Positions 23,468-30,944 of a stretch of DNA of 38,838 bases are shown here, piece after piece. Source of the DNA: Candidatus Effluviviaceae Genus I sp. (GTDB taxonomy: Bacteria; Joyebacterota; Joyebacteria; Joyebacterales; Joyebacteraceae); the NCBI GenBank assembly GCA_016867725.1, contig VGIX01000016.1:1-38838 (forward strand), read 5' to 3'. Position 1 is the stretch's first letter; every line of letters starts with the position of its first letter. The position numbers and the translations under genes were made by a program. Below the pieces are notes generated by a model. The model saw nothing but the letters and a program-made list of their open reading frames with translations. It made no database searches and was not told the origin of the DNA.

Positions 23468-24808
23468 ATGAGAGCGAGAGAACGGTCACAGGAGGCAGGC
23501 GCTGCGCTGATGTGCGCGGCGCTGCTCATCGTCATCGCTGCGGCGCCGGTCGCGGCACGCATGGCCGGCGAGTGGGACGTCGTCATCGGAAGAGGACTCG
23601 CCATCCCGGCGTTCGAGATCCAGACGGTCGTCCACGGCGTGAGCGTGGACGTGGACCCCGACGTCTGCCGGGACGCCGGCACGTTCGCGACGAAGGGAAG
23701 CCTGCAGGTCGCGCTCGGCGACACGCTCGCCAGGGACATCTACCAGTTCGGAGGCGCCCTCCACATTGACGGCGTCGTGAAGGGGGATGTCATCTCGTGG
23801 GTGCAGACCGCGCGCGTGGGAGGCGAGGTCACTCAGGACCTGAACGTCTTCGCGCAGGACGTCTCCGTCACGGGGCGGGTCGGCGATGACCTTCGTGCGT
23901 TCTGCCAGAGCGTAGCGCTGAGCGGCACCGTCGGGAGCGACATGCTGGCTCTGGCCGGGACCGTGGACATCGGCCCGGGCGCCGTCGTGGAGGGGAACCT
24001 GAGGGCCGCGTGCGGCGTCGCCACGATGAACGGGACCGTCGCCGGCGACCTCGTCATCTACACGGGCAAGGCCGTGATCAACGGGAGGGTCCTCGGCGAC
24101 GCCATCATCGCGAGCGACGGAGGCATCGACTTCGGTGAGAAGGCCGAGATCATGGGGAACCTCCTGTACCACGCCCCTGCGCCGATCACGCTCAGGCCCG
24201 ACCTCGTGCATGGGAACGTCTCGTTCAAGCCGACGGAGGCCGAGGAGAAGCACGAGTTCAAGTTCCCGAAGGGGCTCGGCGTCGGGTTCCGCATCTTCCT
24301 GTTCATCGCCGCGGTGATCGCCGGCAGCATCCTGATCGCGCTCACCAGGGACCACGCCGACCGCACCGCGACGATCATCAGGCGCAAGCCCCTCAAGAGC
24401 CTCGCGATCGGGTTCATCGCGTTCATCTGCGTTCCGATCATCGTCATCATCGCCATCGCGCTCATTCTCACGATACCGCTTGCGATGGTGCTCGCGCTCG
24501 CCTACGCGATCGCGGCGTACATCGCGAAGTTCTACGTGGCCGTCTGCGTCGGGAGGCTCGTCCTGAGGCGCGGGGACGGACAGGGCCCGCCTGTCCCCAT
24601 GATGCTGCTGGGTCTTGCGATCCTGTACCTGCTGACGGCGGTGCCCTACGCGGGGACGATCATCTCGTTCCTCATCGTGTTCCTCGGTCTGGGTGCGCTC
24701 CTCCAGCGGAAGGAGACGCGGCTCGACAAGGTCTTCGAGCAGCAGGCCGAGCCCAACGAGGCGCTGCCGGGGGCATTCCCGGCGCCGCCGGCGCCGCCGG
24801 GAGCGTAA
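23468..24808 (+). CDS. Exported polymer-forming (bactofilin-like) beta-solenoid protein with C-terminal membrane domain
   Basis: 446 residues. A signal peptide or anchor (~13-32) is followed by a solenoid at ~75-240 built of short imperfect turns of the type GxVxGDV (VVKGDVISWVQTARVGGEV, VTGRVGDDL, LSGTVGSDM, MNGTVAGDL, INGRVLGDAI), the pattern of bactofilins and polymer-forming cytoskeletal proteins. From ~275 onward come four or five hydrophobic segments and a short Pro/Ala tail. I infer a periplasmic solenoid anchored in the inner membrane, possibly able to assemble. The start is ATG 23468 with GGAGGGAG just upstream; the alternative upstream frame is rejected. It is followed after 4 bases by the PP2C phosphatase gene, so the two products probably work together. 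A paired tandem GGCGCCGCC near 24781 encodes part of the tail. Confidence 0.8.
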   Translation: MRARERSQEAGAALMCAALLIVIAAAPVAARMAGEWDVVIGRGLAIPAFEIQTVVHGVSVDVDPDVCRDAGTFATKGSLQVALGDTLARDIYQFGGALHIDGVVKGDVISWVQTARVGGEVTQDLNVFAQDVSVTGRVGDDLRAFCQSVALSGTVGSDMLALAGTVDIGPGAVVEGNLRAACGVATMNGTVAGDLVIYTGKAVINGRVLGDAIIASDGGIDFGEKAEIMGNLLYHAPAPITLRPDLVHGNVSFKPTEAEEKHEFKFPKGLGVGFRIFLFIAAVIAGSILIALTRDHADRTATIIRRKPLKSLAIGFIAFICVPIIVIIAIALILTIPLAMVLALAYAIAAYIAKFYVAVCVGRLVLRRGDGQGPPVPMMLLGLAILYLLTAVPYAGTIISFLIVFLGLGALLQRKETRLDKVFEQQAEPNEALPGAFPAPPAPPGA

Positions 24809-24812
24809 CTCG

Positions 24813-26141
24813 ATGCCTCATGCGACAAGCGGGCCGGGCGAGGCGAGGGGGCCGCGCAGGCTCGAGGCGAGGACGGTCTGGCTCTGGGCGCTCGCCAACA
24901 GCGTCGCCGGGCTCGGCATCGGAACGGCGATCCGCCTCTTCGCCGGCCGGGACGTCGTCTCGCCCGCGCTCGTTCCGATGAGCGTCGTCTTCGCGAACGT
25001 CGTCGGCTTCACGGCGATGCTGACGGTCCGGTTCGTCCTGCCTCGCTACACCGGGTTCCCCGCCGTGCTGCGCATCCCGCTCGCGGTCGTGTCGCTGATC
25101 GCGGGGAGCGTCTTCGGGAGCGCGCTGGCCATCCTGATCAACCCGCTCGTCGTGTTCTACCAGATGCGCTTCGCGCTCATGATCGTGACGGTCAACGGCG
25201 TGCTCGCGCTCGCCGTGGGGCTTGTGACCTACACCTACGAGCAGATGCGTCGGCAGATCGAGGCAGCCGCGGTCGTGCGGGCGCGGCTTGAGCAGGAGAT
25301 GAGCCTCGCGCGGGAGATCCAGATGGGCCTTCTGCCCAAGGCGTTTCCGAAGATCCCGGGGCTGGACATCTTCGGGTTCACGGTTCCCTCACGACACGTC
25401 GGCGGCGACTGCTACGACGTCATCGATCTCGGCCACGGGAGGCTCGCGATCACGATCGGGGACGTGTCCGGCAAGGGCACGCCGGCGGCGATCCTCATGG
25501 CGAACGTCCAGGCCTCGGTGCGCGCGCTCGCCGAGACGGGCATGCCGGAGAGCCTGCTCATCGAGCGCGTCAACCGCATCGTCTGCTCGAGCACGGACGA
25601 TGGCGTGTTCATCACGTTCTTCTACTGCGTGCTGGACGCAAACTCCGGTGAGCTGTCGTATGTCAACGCCGGGCACAACCCGCCGTTCACTCTGCGAAGC
25701 GACGGGACGAGGGTCGAGCTCACGAAGGGTGGTCTCGTCCTCGGGTTCACGCCGAACGCCCGCTACGAGGAGGGCCGTGCGACGGTCGGCCCGGGCGGCG
25801 GGCTCGTCCTGTTCACAGACGGTATCACCGAAGCGGCGAACGCCGAGGGCGAGATGTTCGGCGACGAGCGGTTCCGCGACGTGGTCGTGCGGCACCGCGG
25901 GCGCCCGGCGCGGGAGATCGAGGAGCGGGTCTACTCGAGCGTGACGCGCTTCGCCGACGGTGCTCCGCAGACGGACGACCTCACGATGGTCGTTGTGAAG
26001 ATGGCCGGCGCCACGGTGGCGACCGACGCCGGAAACGGTTCGGACTCCCCCCGAGAGGCCACAGGCGGGCCCTCTGCCGCGCGAGGCGCGCCCGAAAGGG
26101 GCAGCCTCAGAGGGCCCGCCGAGGCCAAACCGGCGGGCTGA
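24813..26141 (+). CDS. Membrane-bound SpoIIE/RsbU-type PP2C serine phosphatase
   Basis: 442 residues. Residues 24-151 form a four-helix membrane domain ending in YTYEQMRRQIEA, paralogous to the histidine-kinase sensor domain at 21345. A helical linker (~152-180, RLEQEMSLAREIQMGLLP) typical of RsbU-like proteins leads to the PP2C domain (~190-405) with the metal-binding acidic residues in GGDCYDVI, GDVSGKGTPAA, LFTDGITEA and TDDLTMVVV, all intact. Such phosphatases dephosphorylate a STAS anti-anti-sigma factor and so free an alternative sigma factor; no STAS protein or anti-sigma kinase is encoded in the window. The last ~35 residues are a low-complexity Gly/Ala/Pro tail that contains a large DNA inverted repeat. 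The start is ATG 24813; no strong ribosome site is visible, and coupling to the upstream gene 4 bases away is likely. Confidence 0.9.
   Translation: MPHATSGPGEARGPRRLEARTVWLWALANSVAGLGIGTAIRLFAGRDVVSPALVPMSVVFANVVGFTAMLTVRFVLPRYTGFPAVLRIPLAVVSLIAGSVFGSALAILINPLVVFYQMRFALMIVTVNGVLALAVGLVTYTYEQMRRQIEAAAVVRARLEQEMSLAREIQMGLLPKAFPKIPGLDIFGFTVPSRHVGGDCYDVIDLGHGRLAITIGDVSGKGTPAAILMANVQASVRALAETGMPESLLIERVNRIVCSSTDDGVFITFFYCVLDANSGELSYVNAGHNPPFTLRSDGTRVELTKGGLVLGFTPNARYEEGRATVGPGGGLVLFTDGITEAANAEGEMFGDERFRDVVVRHRGRPAREIEERVYSSVTRFADGAPQTDDLTMVVVKMAGATVATDAGNGSDSPREATGGPSAARGAPERGSLRGPAEAKPAG
26064..26120 (+). repeat. 13-bp inverted repeat inside the 3' end of the PP2C gene
   Basis: GGCGGGCCCTCTG (26064-26076) and CAGAGGGCCCGCC (26108-26120) are perfect complements with a 31-base GC-rich loop. 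The stop codon follows 18 bases later. It encodes the low-complexity tail and may act as a transcript-end structure placed within the coding sequence. Confidence 0.65.
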
Positions 26142-26172
26142 CGGCCCCCCCGCCGCGGCTTGCCGAGTCGGG

Positions 26173-26201
26173 TTGTGAGCGGCGGGCCGCGGGCGTACAA
26201 T
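26173..26201 (+). promoter_or_regulatory. Promoter of the orphan lipoprotein gene
   Basis: TTGTGA (26173-26178) and TACAAT (26196-26201) with a 17-base spacer, 45 bases before the ATG at 26247. It follows the PP2C stop by 31 bases, so the lipoprotein gene starts its own transcription unit. Confidence 0.6.
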
Positions 26202-26246
26202 GGCGCTGCGCCGGCGGTCCTGACGCCGGCCTTGCGGGGGGCCGAC

Positions 26247-27683
26247 ATGAGGAAGTCGCTCTGGTGGCCCGTGCCCGCGGCCGCGATTCTCTTCGCGGCG
26301 TGCGCGCCCGGCGTACGGCCGGAGGTCCATCACCCGGACCGCCTGCTGCAGGAGCTCGTCACCGTGTCCGAGCTGGATGCGCTCTCGGGAGCGCTCTGGC
26401 CGGGGTGGGAGCTCTCCTCGACCCCGTTCGCTCTCTGGACTCCCGACAGCACCTGCTACCTGGTCCATCACCCCCGTCCCCCTGTCTCGTTCAGGCGCGT
26501 CCGAGGCCAGAACGGGCGGATCGTGCTCTACCACGGCCGGCTCGCGTCCTCGGGCGTTGCGCGGGACGCCTGCAAGGTCGGCGGGGTGCCGACGGCCTTC
26601 CTGGAGTCGTCGGCCTTCGCCGCCGATCCCGTGGGCGTCGCAGCGACCGAGGCGTTTCGCGTGCTGCTCACCAGAGCCTGTCCGCAGCTCCTCGCGCCCG
26701 TCGAGCTCGTCGTGGACTCCGCGATGGGTCCGCGCGTGCTTGCGATGGTGGACCTCGAGTGCGAGCTTCTCGAGAGGGCGTGCTCGGCGCCCGAGGAGTC
26801 GCTCCTCGTGCGGGCAGCCGAGTTCGTGGCCGTGAGACAGCTCAGGTTCCTCACGATGGGCCCGCGGAGCGCGGACCGCGAGCTGTGGCTGGAGACGATG
26901 GAGGGGCTGCCCCGCTACATCGGCGACCGCGCCCGCGAGCTTGCGCCGCGGTATCAGGCCGGCGGCGCGGCAGGGCCGCAGAGCGCGGGGTCGCCACTGC
27001 TGCGCCGCGACCCGGGCGGCCGCGCCGACGCCGAGTGGTACTCGGCGGCCCGCTTCCCGCGGACCGGAGCGGGCGTCTGCGCGCTGCTCGACCGGCTGCA
27101 GCCCGGGTGGAGGCGGGAGGTGTCGGGACGGTGCGCGCGGACGTTCGACGTCCTGCGCGGCGCCATGCCGGACCCGCTGCCCAGGGCCGCGGATGTCTTC
27201 TCACGCATGGACCTCGACGGGCGCGTCGCAGCGAGGGCCGCCGCCATCGACGCGGCGAAGACCGGCGAGGAACGGCTCTTCGAGTCCATCACCGAGGGCC
27301 CCGGGCCCAAGCTCCACATCTCCACGCGACAGCTCTCGAGCGTGAGCGTGAGCCTCGACCGGCAGAACATGGTGTCCGTCGACGAGCACCGCGAGGTCCA
27401 CATGCGGATCCTCAAGCTCGAGTTCTCCGGGGGCACGCATGTGTATCTCTCCGGCGAGCCCATCGCCGCCGAGCTCGGCGGTCCGTTCGACTACCGCCAG
27501 CTCACCGTCCGCTGGCCGCAGGACCTGCGGGTGACCGTCGACGGCGAGCCCGTGGCACTGGAGCCGGGGATCCGGAGCGCCGCTCGCAGTCTGGAGGTCG
27601 AGGGCGAGGGCGTCTCGGTCGAGGCAAGGGCGGGCGCGGTCGTGGTCGGGGAGGGGCGCATCACGCTCGTGCTGCACCAGTGA
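26247..27683 (+). CDS. Predicted lipoprotein of unknown function
   Basis: 478 residues that I cannot place in a family. The N-terminus is a lipoprotein-type signal ending FAAC (Cys19). The mature part is mixed alpha/beta: ~25-110 has a conserved-looking WPGWELSSTPFALWTPDSTCYLVHHP stretch, ~115-290 is mostly helical, and ~365-478 is strand-rich (SVSVSLDRQNMVSVDEHREVHM, FSGGTHVYLSGEPIAAELGG). WPGWELSSTP recurs loosely as LQPGWRREVS at ~285, hinting at an internal repeat. There is no HExxH zinc motif, SxxK or Ser-His-Asp pattern that I can recognise. The start is ATG 26247 with a G-run (26236-26241) as ribosome site. It has its own promoter and converges on the minus-strand gene that follows. 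Confidence 0.75.
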   Translation: MRKSLWWPVPAAAILFAACAPGVRPEVHHPDRLLQELVTVSELDALSGALWPGWELSSTPFALWTPDSTCYLVHHPRPPVSFRRVRGQNGRIVLYHGRLASSGVARDACKVGGVPTAFLESSAFAADPVGVAATEAFRVLLTRACPQLLAPVELVVDSAMGPRVLAMVDLECELLERACSAPEESLLVRAAEFVAVRQLRFLTMGPRSADRELWLETMEGLPRYIGDRARELAPRYQAGGAAGPQSAGSPLLRRDPGGRADAEWYSAARFPRTGAGVCALLDRLQPGWRREVSGRCARTFDVLRGAMPDPLPRAADVFSRMDLDGRVAARAAAIDAAKTGEERLFESITEGPGPKLHISTRQLSSVSVSLDRQNMVSVDEHREVHMRILKLEFSGGTHVYLSGEPIAAELGGPFDYRQLTVRWPQDLRVTVDGEPVALEPGIRSAARSLEVEGEGVSVEARAGAVVVGEGRITLVLHQ

Positions 27684-27762
27684 CCGGGCAACCAATGCAG
27701 AGACGGGCCGCCGCAGCGACCCGCCTTTGCGCTCTCCCGTCGTCCGCGCGGCTGGCGCGCGC

Positions 27763-28488
27763 CTACCTGTACATGGACTTGATCGTCGTCCAGGTCGCCG
27801 GCGTCACGGGCGAGGGTCCCTGGCACTCAAGCGTCGCGTAGAGCGTGAGGTTGCCCGGGAGGCCGAAACCGCAGAGCTCCTGCCATCCCTGCCCCCAGTT
27901 GTTCCAGGACGCGCACGGACCGCACGACGCCCTGGTCGCCACCACTGCGGGCAGCTCGTCGCATGTGCTGTGGAACTGCAGGCTGGCGAAGAACGGCCCC
28001 GTGATGACGGGCGCGTCGCCCGGAAGCGGCACGGTGACGGCCCACAACCCTGCCGGACTGAACGGGCCGACCGTCGTCGGCATGGACGCGCACAGGACCT
28101 CGGACGGCCTCGGGCAGTCGGGCTGGCTCTGGTCTACGGCGAGGATCCTCGCGCTCACGCTCAGCGCGCACGAGTTCTCGTTCTCCCAGAAGAGGTACAT
28201 CGTGACGGCGCGGGGCTTCCACCCGCCCTGGCACGAGGGGCACCGGCAGGGCTCGCAGAGCGCCGCATAGGTCTCGTTGCCCGTGAACCACTGGTCGACC
28301 GTCCAGTAGTACCCTCCGTTGCACGCCTCGCAGAGGTCGCCCGGGGCGCGCGTCCCCTGCTCCGTCATCTCCTGCTCGGTCGCGTGCAACTGGACGTACG
28401 GCCTGGCGGCCGCGCAGACCTCCTTGGCCCCCAGGGACGTCACGAGCGCGAGCGCGACCGCAACCAACGTCAGAACTGTCGTCGACAT
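27763..28488 (-). CDS. Cysteine-rich exported protein of unknown function
   Basis: 241 residues, the only minus-strand gene. The start is ATG at 28488 with GGGAGG directly upstream on that strand. A signal peptide (~1-28) ends at CAAA. The mature chain has 14 cysteines: Cys53-x2-Cys56 (LCEACNGGYYWTVDQW), Cys78-x2-Cys81-x-Cys83-x2-Cys86 (CEPCRCPSCQGGW), and later single or paired cysteines (SCGPCASWNNWGQGW). The region after ~90 is strand-like (TMYLFWENENSCALSVSARI), as in a secreted beta-sandwich. Cysteines may form disulfides or bind a metal; neither can be decided from sequence. No enzyme motif is seen and there is no FlgD-Ig tail. It shares a 136-base divergent region with the rRNA methyltransferase gene. 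Confidence 0.75.
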   Translation of the reverse strand: MSTTVLTLVAVALALVTSLGAKEVCAAARPYVQLHATEQEMTEQGTRAPGDLCEACNGGYYWTVDQWFTGNETYAALCEPCRCPSCQGGWKPRAVTMYLFWENENSCALSVSARILAVDQSQPDCPRPSEVLCASMPTTVGPFSPAGLWAVTVPLPGDAPVITGPFFASLQFHSTCDELPAVVATRASCGPCASWNNWGQGWQELCGFGLPGNLTLYATLECQGPSPVTPATWTTIKSMYR

Positions 28489-28524
28489 GGCACCTCCCGG
28501 TCGTGGTGGAGCGCCCCTTCCGGG

Positions 28525-28551
28525 TTGTCTTCCGGCGGAGCGCATGATACT
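28525..28551 (+). promoter_or_regulatory. Weak candidate promoter for the rlmI-like gene
   Basis: TTGTCT (28525-28530) and GATACT (28546-28551) lie in the only AT-rich patch of the divergent gap, but the spacer is 15 bases, short of the usual 17. The -10 resembles the TATACT and CATACT boxes elsewhere in the window. I found no good promoter for the minus-strand gene. Confidence 0.3.
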
Positions 28552-28624
28552 CATTGCCTGTTGTCCCGGGAGGTTGCATGAAGCGTTCCCTTTTCCGCGA
28601 CAAGGCCGGAGACACGGCGAACCA

Positions 28625-29842
28625 ATGACAAACACAATTCAGGAATCACCTGGCGCGGGACCCAGGCCGCCGCGGGTCAGGCTCAAGGGACGGGAGGACA
28701 AGAGGCTCCGCGGGGGTCACCTGTGGGTCTTCAGCAACGAGATCAGGGACGTTGAGGCCCACGTCGAGCCCGGCGACGTGGTCCACGTCGTTGACGGCTT
28801 CGGCAGGCTCGTGGGGACCGGGTACATCAACCCGCACTCGCTCATCGCCGTCAGGCTCGTCTCCCGATCCAGCGTCGAGATCACCGAGGACTTCCTCACC
28901 AGGCGCATCGCCAACGCGCACGCGCACCGCGAGCGCGCGCTGCCGGACGGGACGCGCGCGTGCCGCGTCGTCTACGGCGAGGCCGATCTTCTGCCGGGGC
29001 TCGTGGTCGATCGCTACGGGGACTGCGTGGCCGTTCAGTCGCTCACCGCGGGGATCGAGCGGCGGCTCGACCTCGTCCTCGCGGCCGTTCAGCGCGTCCT
29101 CGAGCCGAAGACCATCGTCCTTCGGAACGACTCCCCGATGAGGGAGTACGAAGGCCTCGACGTCGAGAAGCGCGTCGCCGTGGGCGAGCTCGCGGGGCCC
29201 GTCGAGATCGAACAGGACGGGCACGTCTTCCTCGTGGACGTTCTCGGGGGGCAGAAGACGGGGTTCTACCTCGACCAGCGCGAGAACCGTCGTGAGACCT
29301 CGGCGCTCGGGAAGGACCGAGACGTCCTCGACTGCTGCTGCTACACCGGCGCCTGGTCGGTGTACGCCGCCGCGGCGGGCGCGACGAGCGTCACGCTGGT
29401 CGACTCGTCCGGCCCGGCGCTGGAGCTCGCGCGATCGAACTGGGAGCGGAACGGGCTGGCGACGCCCAACGAGCTCGTGGACGCGGACGCGTTCAAGACG
29501 CTCGCCGAACTCGGCCGCGCGGGCAGACGGTTCGGGCTCGTGATCCTCGATCCGCCTTCGCTGGCGCGGGGCCGGAAGCACGTGCGGGAGGCACTGAAGG
29601 CCCACCGCACGCTGAACCGGCTCGCGATCGCTGTGACGCGCCCGGGGGGACACCTCGTGACGAGCAAGTGCTCGCACCTCATCGAGAGCGAGGCGTTCAT
29701 GAACTCGCTCGTCGGCGCCGCGCGCGAGGCGGGCCGGCACGCGCGGGTCATCGCGGTGCGCGGTCAGAGCCTCGATCATCCCGTGATCCTCGGCCTTCCG
29801 GAGACCGGCTACCTGCAGTGCGTGGTCCTGGAGGTCATCTGA
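28625..29842 (+). CDS. rlmI: RlmI-like 23S rRNA (cytosine-C5) methyltransferase
   Basis: 405 residues of the RlmI/RlmK-type class I methyltransferases, which methylate cytosine 1962 of 23S rRNA in E. coli using S-adenosylmethionine. The N-terminal PUA domain (~15-90: LKGREDKRLRGGHLWVFSNEI, GDVVHVVDGFGRLVGTGYIN) is followed by the linker (VVYGEADLLPGLVVDRYG, NDSPMREYEGL) and the catalytic domain with TGFYLDQRENRR, motif I (CCCYTGAWSVYAA), Asp of motif II (VTLVDSS) and Asp309-Pro-Pro-Ser (ILDPPSLARGRK). The start is ATG 28625, with GGAGAC at 28608-28613. Length matches the family (~396-400). The next gene starts 4 bases after the stop, so the two are co-transcribed. Confidence 0.9.
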   Translation: MTNTIQESPGAGPRPPRVRLKGREDKRLRGGHLWVFSNEIRDVEAHVEPGDVVHVVDGFGRLVGTGYINPHSLIAVRLVSRSSVEITEDFLTRRIANAHAHRERALPDGTRACRVVYGEADLLPGLVVDRYGDCVAVQSLTAGIERRLDLVLAAVQRVLEPKTIVLRNDSPMREYEGLDVEKRVAVGELAGPVEIEQDGHVFLVDVLGGQKTGFYLDQRENRRETSALGKDRDVLDCCCYTGAWSVYAAAAGATSVTLVDSSGPALELARSNWERNGLATPNELVDADAFKTLAELGRAGRRFGLVILDPPSLARGRKHVREALKAHRTLNRLAIAVTRPGGHLVTSKCSHLIESEAFMNSLVGAAREAGRHARVIAVRGQSLDHPVILGLPETGYLQCVVLEVI

Positions 29843-29845
29843 GCC

Positions 29846-30823
29846 GTGGGGACTCCCTCGCACGTAGCGCTCGCCGCGGCCGGCGCCCTGGACGAGCGGT
29901 GCCGCGCGGCCGCCGCGGCGGCGCGCCGGTGCTCGCTGTGTCCGCGCGCGTGCGGCGTGAACCGGCTGGCCGGGGAACGCGGCTGGTGCGGGCAGGGCCA
30001 CGACCCGGTCGTGTACCGGCACATGGCGCATCACGGCGAGGAGCCTCCCATCTCGGGGGACGGCGGGTCGGGCGTCGTCTTCTTCGGCGGCTGCACGATG
30101 GCCTGCCGCTACTGCCAGAACCACCGGTGGAGCCAGGACGGGGAGGGGCGCGAGCGCACGGCGCCCGAGCTTGCATCCATGCTGCTGTCGCTCGAGCGGG
30201 GCGGATGCCACAACGTCAACCTGGTGACCGGCACGCAGTTCATCCCCGCGACGCTCGAGGCCCTGAGGCTCGCGGGAGCGTCGGGGTTCGGGCTCCCCGT
30301 GGTGTGGAACACGTCGTCGTATGAGTCCGCCGAGGGCCTGTCGCTTCTCGACGGCGTGGTCGACGTCTATCTGGCGGACCTGCGTTACGCCGACCCGGAG
30401 GCGGCGCTGCGCGGTTCCGGGGTCGCGGACTACGTCGAAGCCAGCCGGGCGGCGCTCCGTGTCATGAAGGACCAGGTCGGCGACCTGACGACGGACGAGC
30501 GCGGCATCGCCGTTCGCGGGCTCATCGTGCGGCACCTCGTGCTTCCGAACGACATGGCGGGGACGCGGGAGGCGATGCGGTTCGTCGCGAGCGAGCTGGG
30601 GCGCGGGACCTTCGTGAGCCTGATGTCCCAGTACTACCCGGCCCACCGCGCGGCCGAGGTCCCGGAACTTGAACGGCCCATCACCGCCGGCGAGTGGGAA
30701 GACGCGCAGGAGGCCATGGCGGACGCCGGCCTCACGAACGGGTGGGTGCAGGAGCTCCCGGCCGGCCTCTCACCGATCGCTGGGACGCAGATCGTCCGTG
30801 ATCCCGAGGACCCGGCGCCCTGA
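29846..30823 (+). CDS. PflX-like radical SAM protein (COG1313 type)
   Basis: 325 residues. The radical SAM cluster motif Cys83-x3-Cys87-x2-Cys90 (GGCTMACRYCQN) is intact, followed by NLVTGTQFIPATLEAL and a TIM-barrel-like order of strands. The N-terminus has a second cysteine set, Cys29-x2-Cys32-x3-Cys36 and Cys48 (CSLCPRACGVNR, then GWCGQG), characteristic of this family of putative pyruvate-formate-lyase-activating-like enzymes; its role is not established. No glycyl-radical enzyme partner is in the window, so activation of such an enzyme is unproven. The start is GTG 29846 with GGAGGTC at 29830-29836, 3 bases after rlmI. A weak hairpin (30815-30820 with 30830-30835) spans the stop codon. 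Confidence 0.88.
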   Translation: MGTPSHVALAAAGALDERCRAAAAAARRCSLCPRACGVNRLAGERGWCGQGHDPVVYRHMAHHGEEPPISGDGGSGVVFFGGCTMACRYCQNHRWSQDGEGRERTAPELASMLLSLERGGCHNVNLVTGTQFIPATLEALRLAGASGFGLPVVWNTSSYESAEGLSLLDGVVDVYLADLRYADPEAALRGSGVADYVEASRAALRVMKDQVGDLTTDERGIAVRGLIVRHLVLPNDMAGTREAMRFVASELGRGTFVSLMSQYYPAHRAAEVPELERPITAGEWEDAQEAMADAGLTNGWVQELPAGLSPIAGTQIVRDPEDPAP

Positions 30824-30849
30824 CGCCGCGGGCGCGGGGGAGTGGGGGG

Positions 30850-30878
30850 TTGACATCGGCCCGGCGGGGGTTCATACT
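30850..30878 (+). promoter_or_regulatory. Sigma70-type promoter of the glucan-enzyme operon
   Basis: Consensus TTGACA (30850-30855) and CATACT (30873-30878) with a 17-base spacer, giving a leader of about 60 bases to the TTG start at 30945. It lies 26 bases after the radical SAM stop codon. Confidence 0.7.
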
Positions 30879-30944
30879 GCCGTGTGACGTTCCGCGCCGA
30901 CGCAGCTCGGCGGATAGCGATCCCTGTCATCCAAGAGCGGTCCA

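Noticed and set aside
24781-24801. Tandem GGCGCCGCC units as a regulatory repeat
   Set aside because: Only two copies, inside a Pro/Ala coding tail; best explained by codon composition.
27684-27762. Bidirectional terminator between the convergent genes
   Set aside because: Only short imperfect GC pairings are present; no stem stands out from background.
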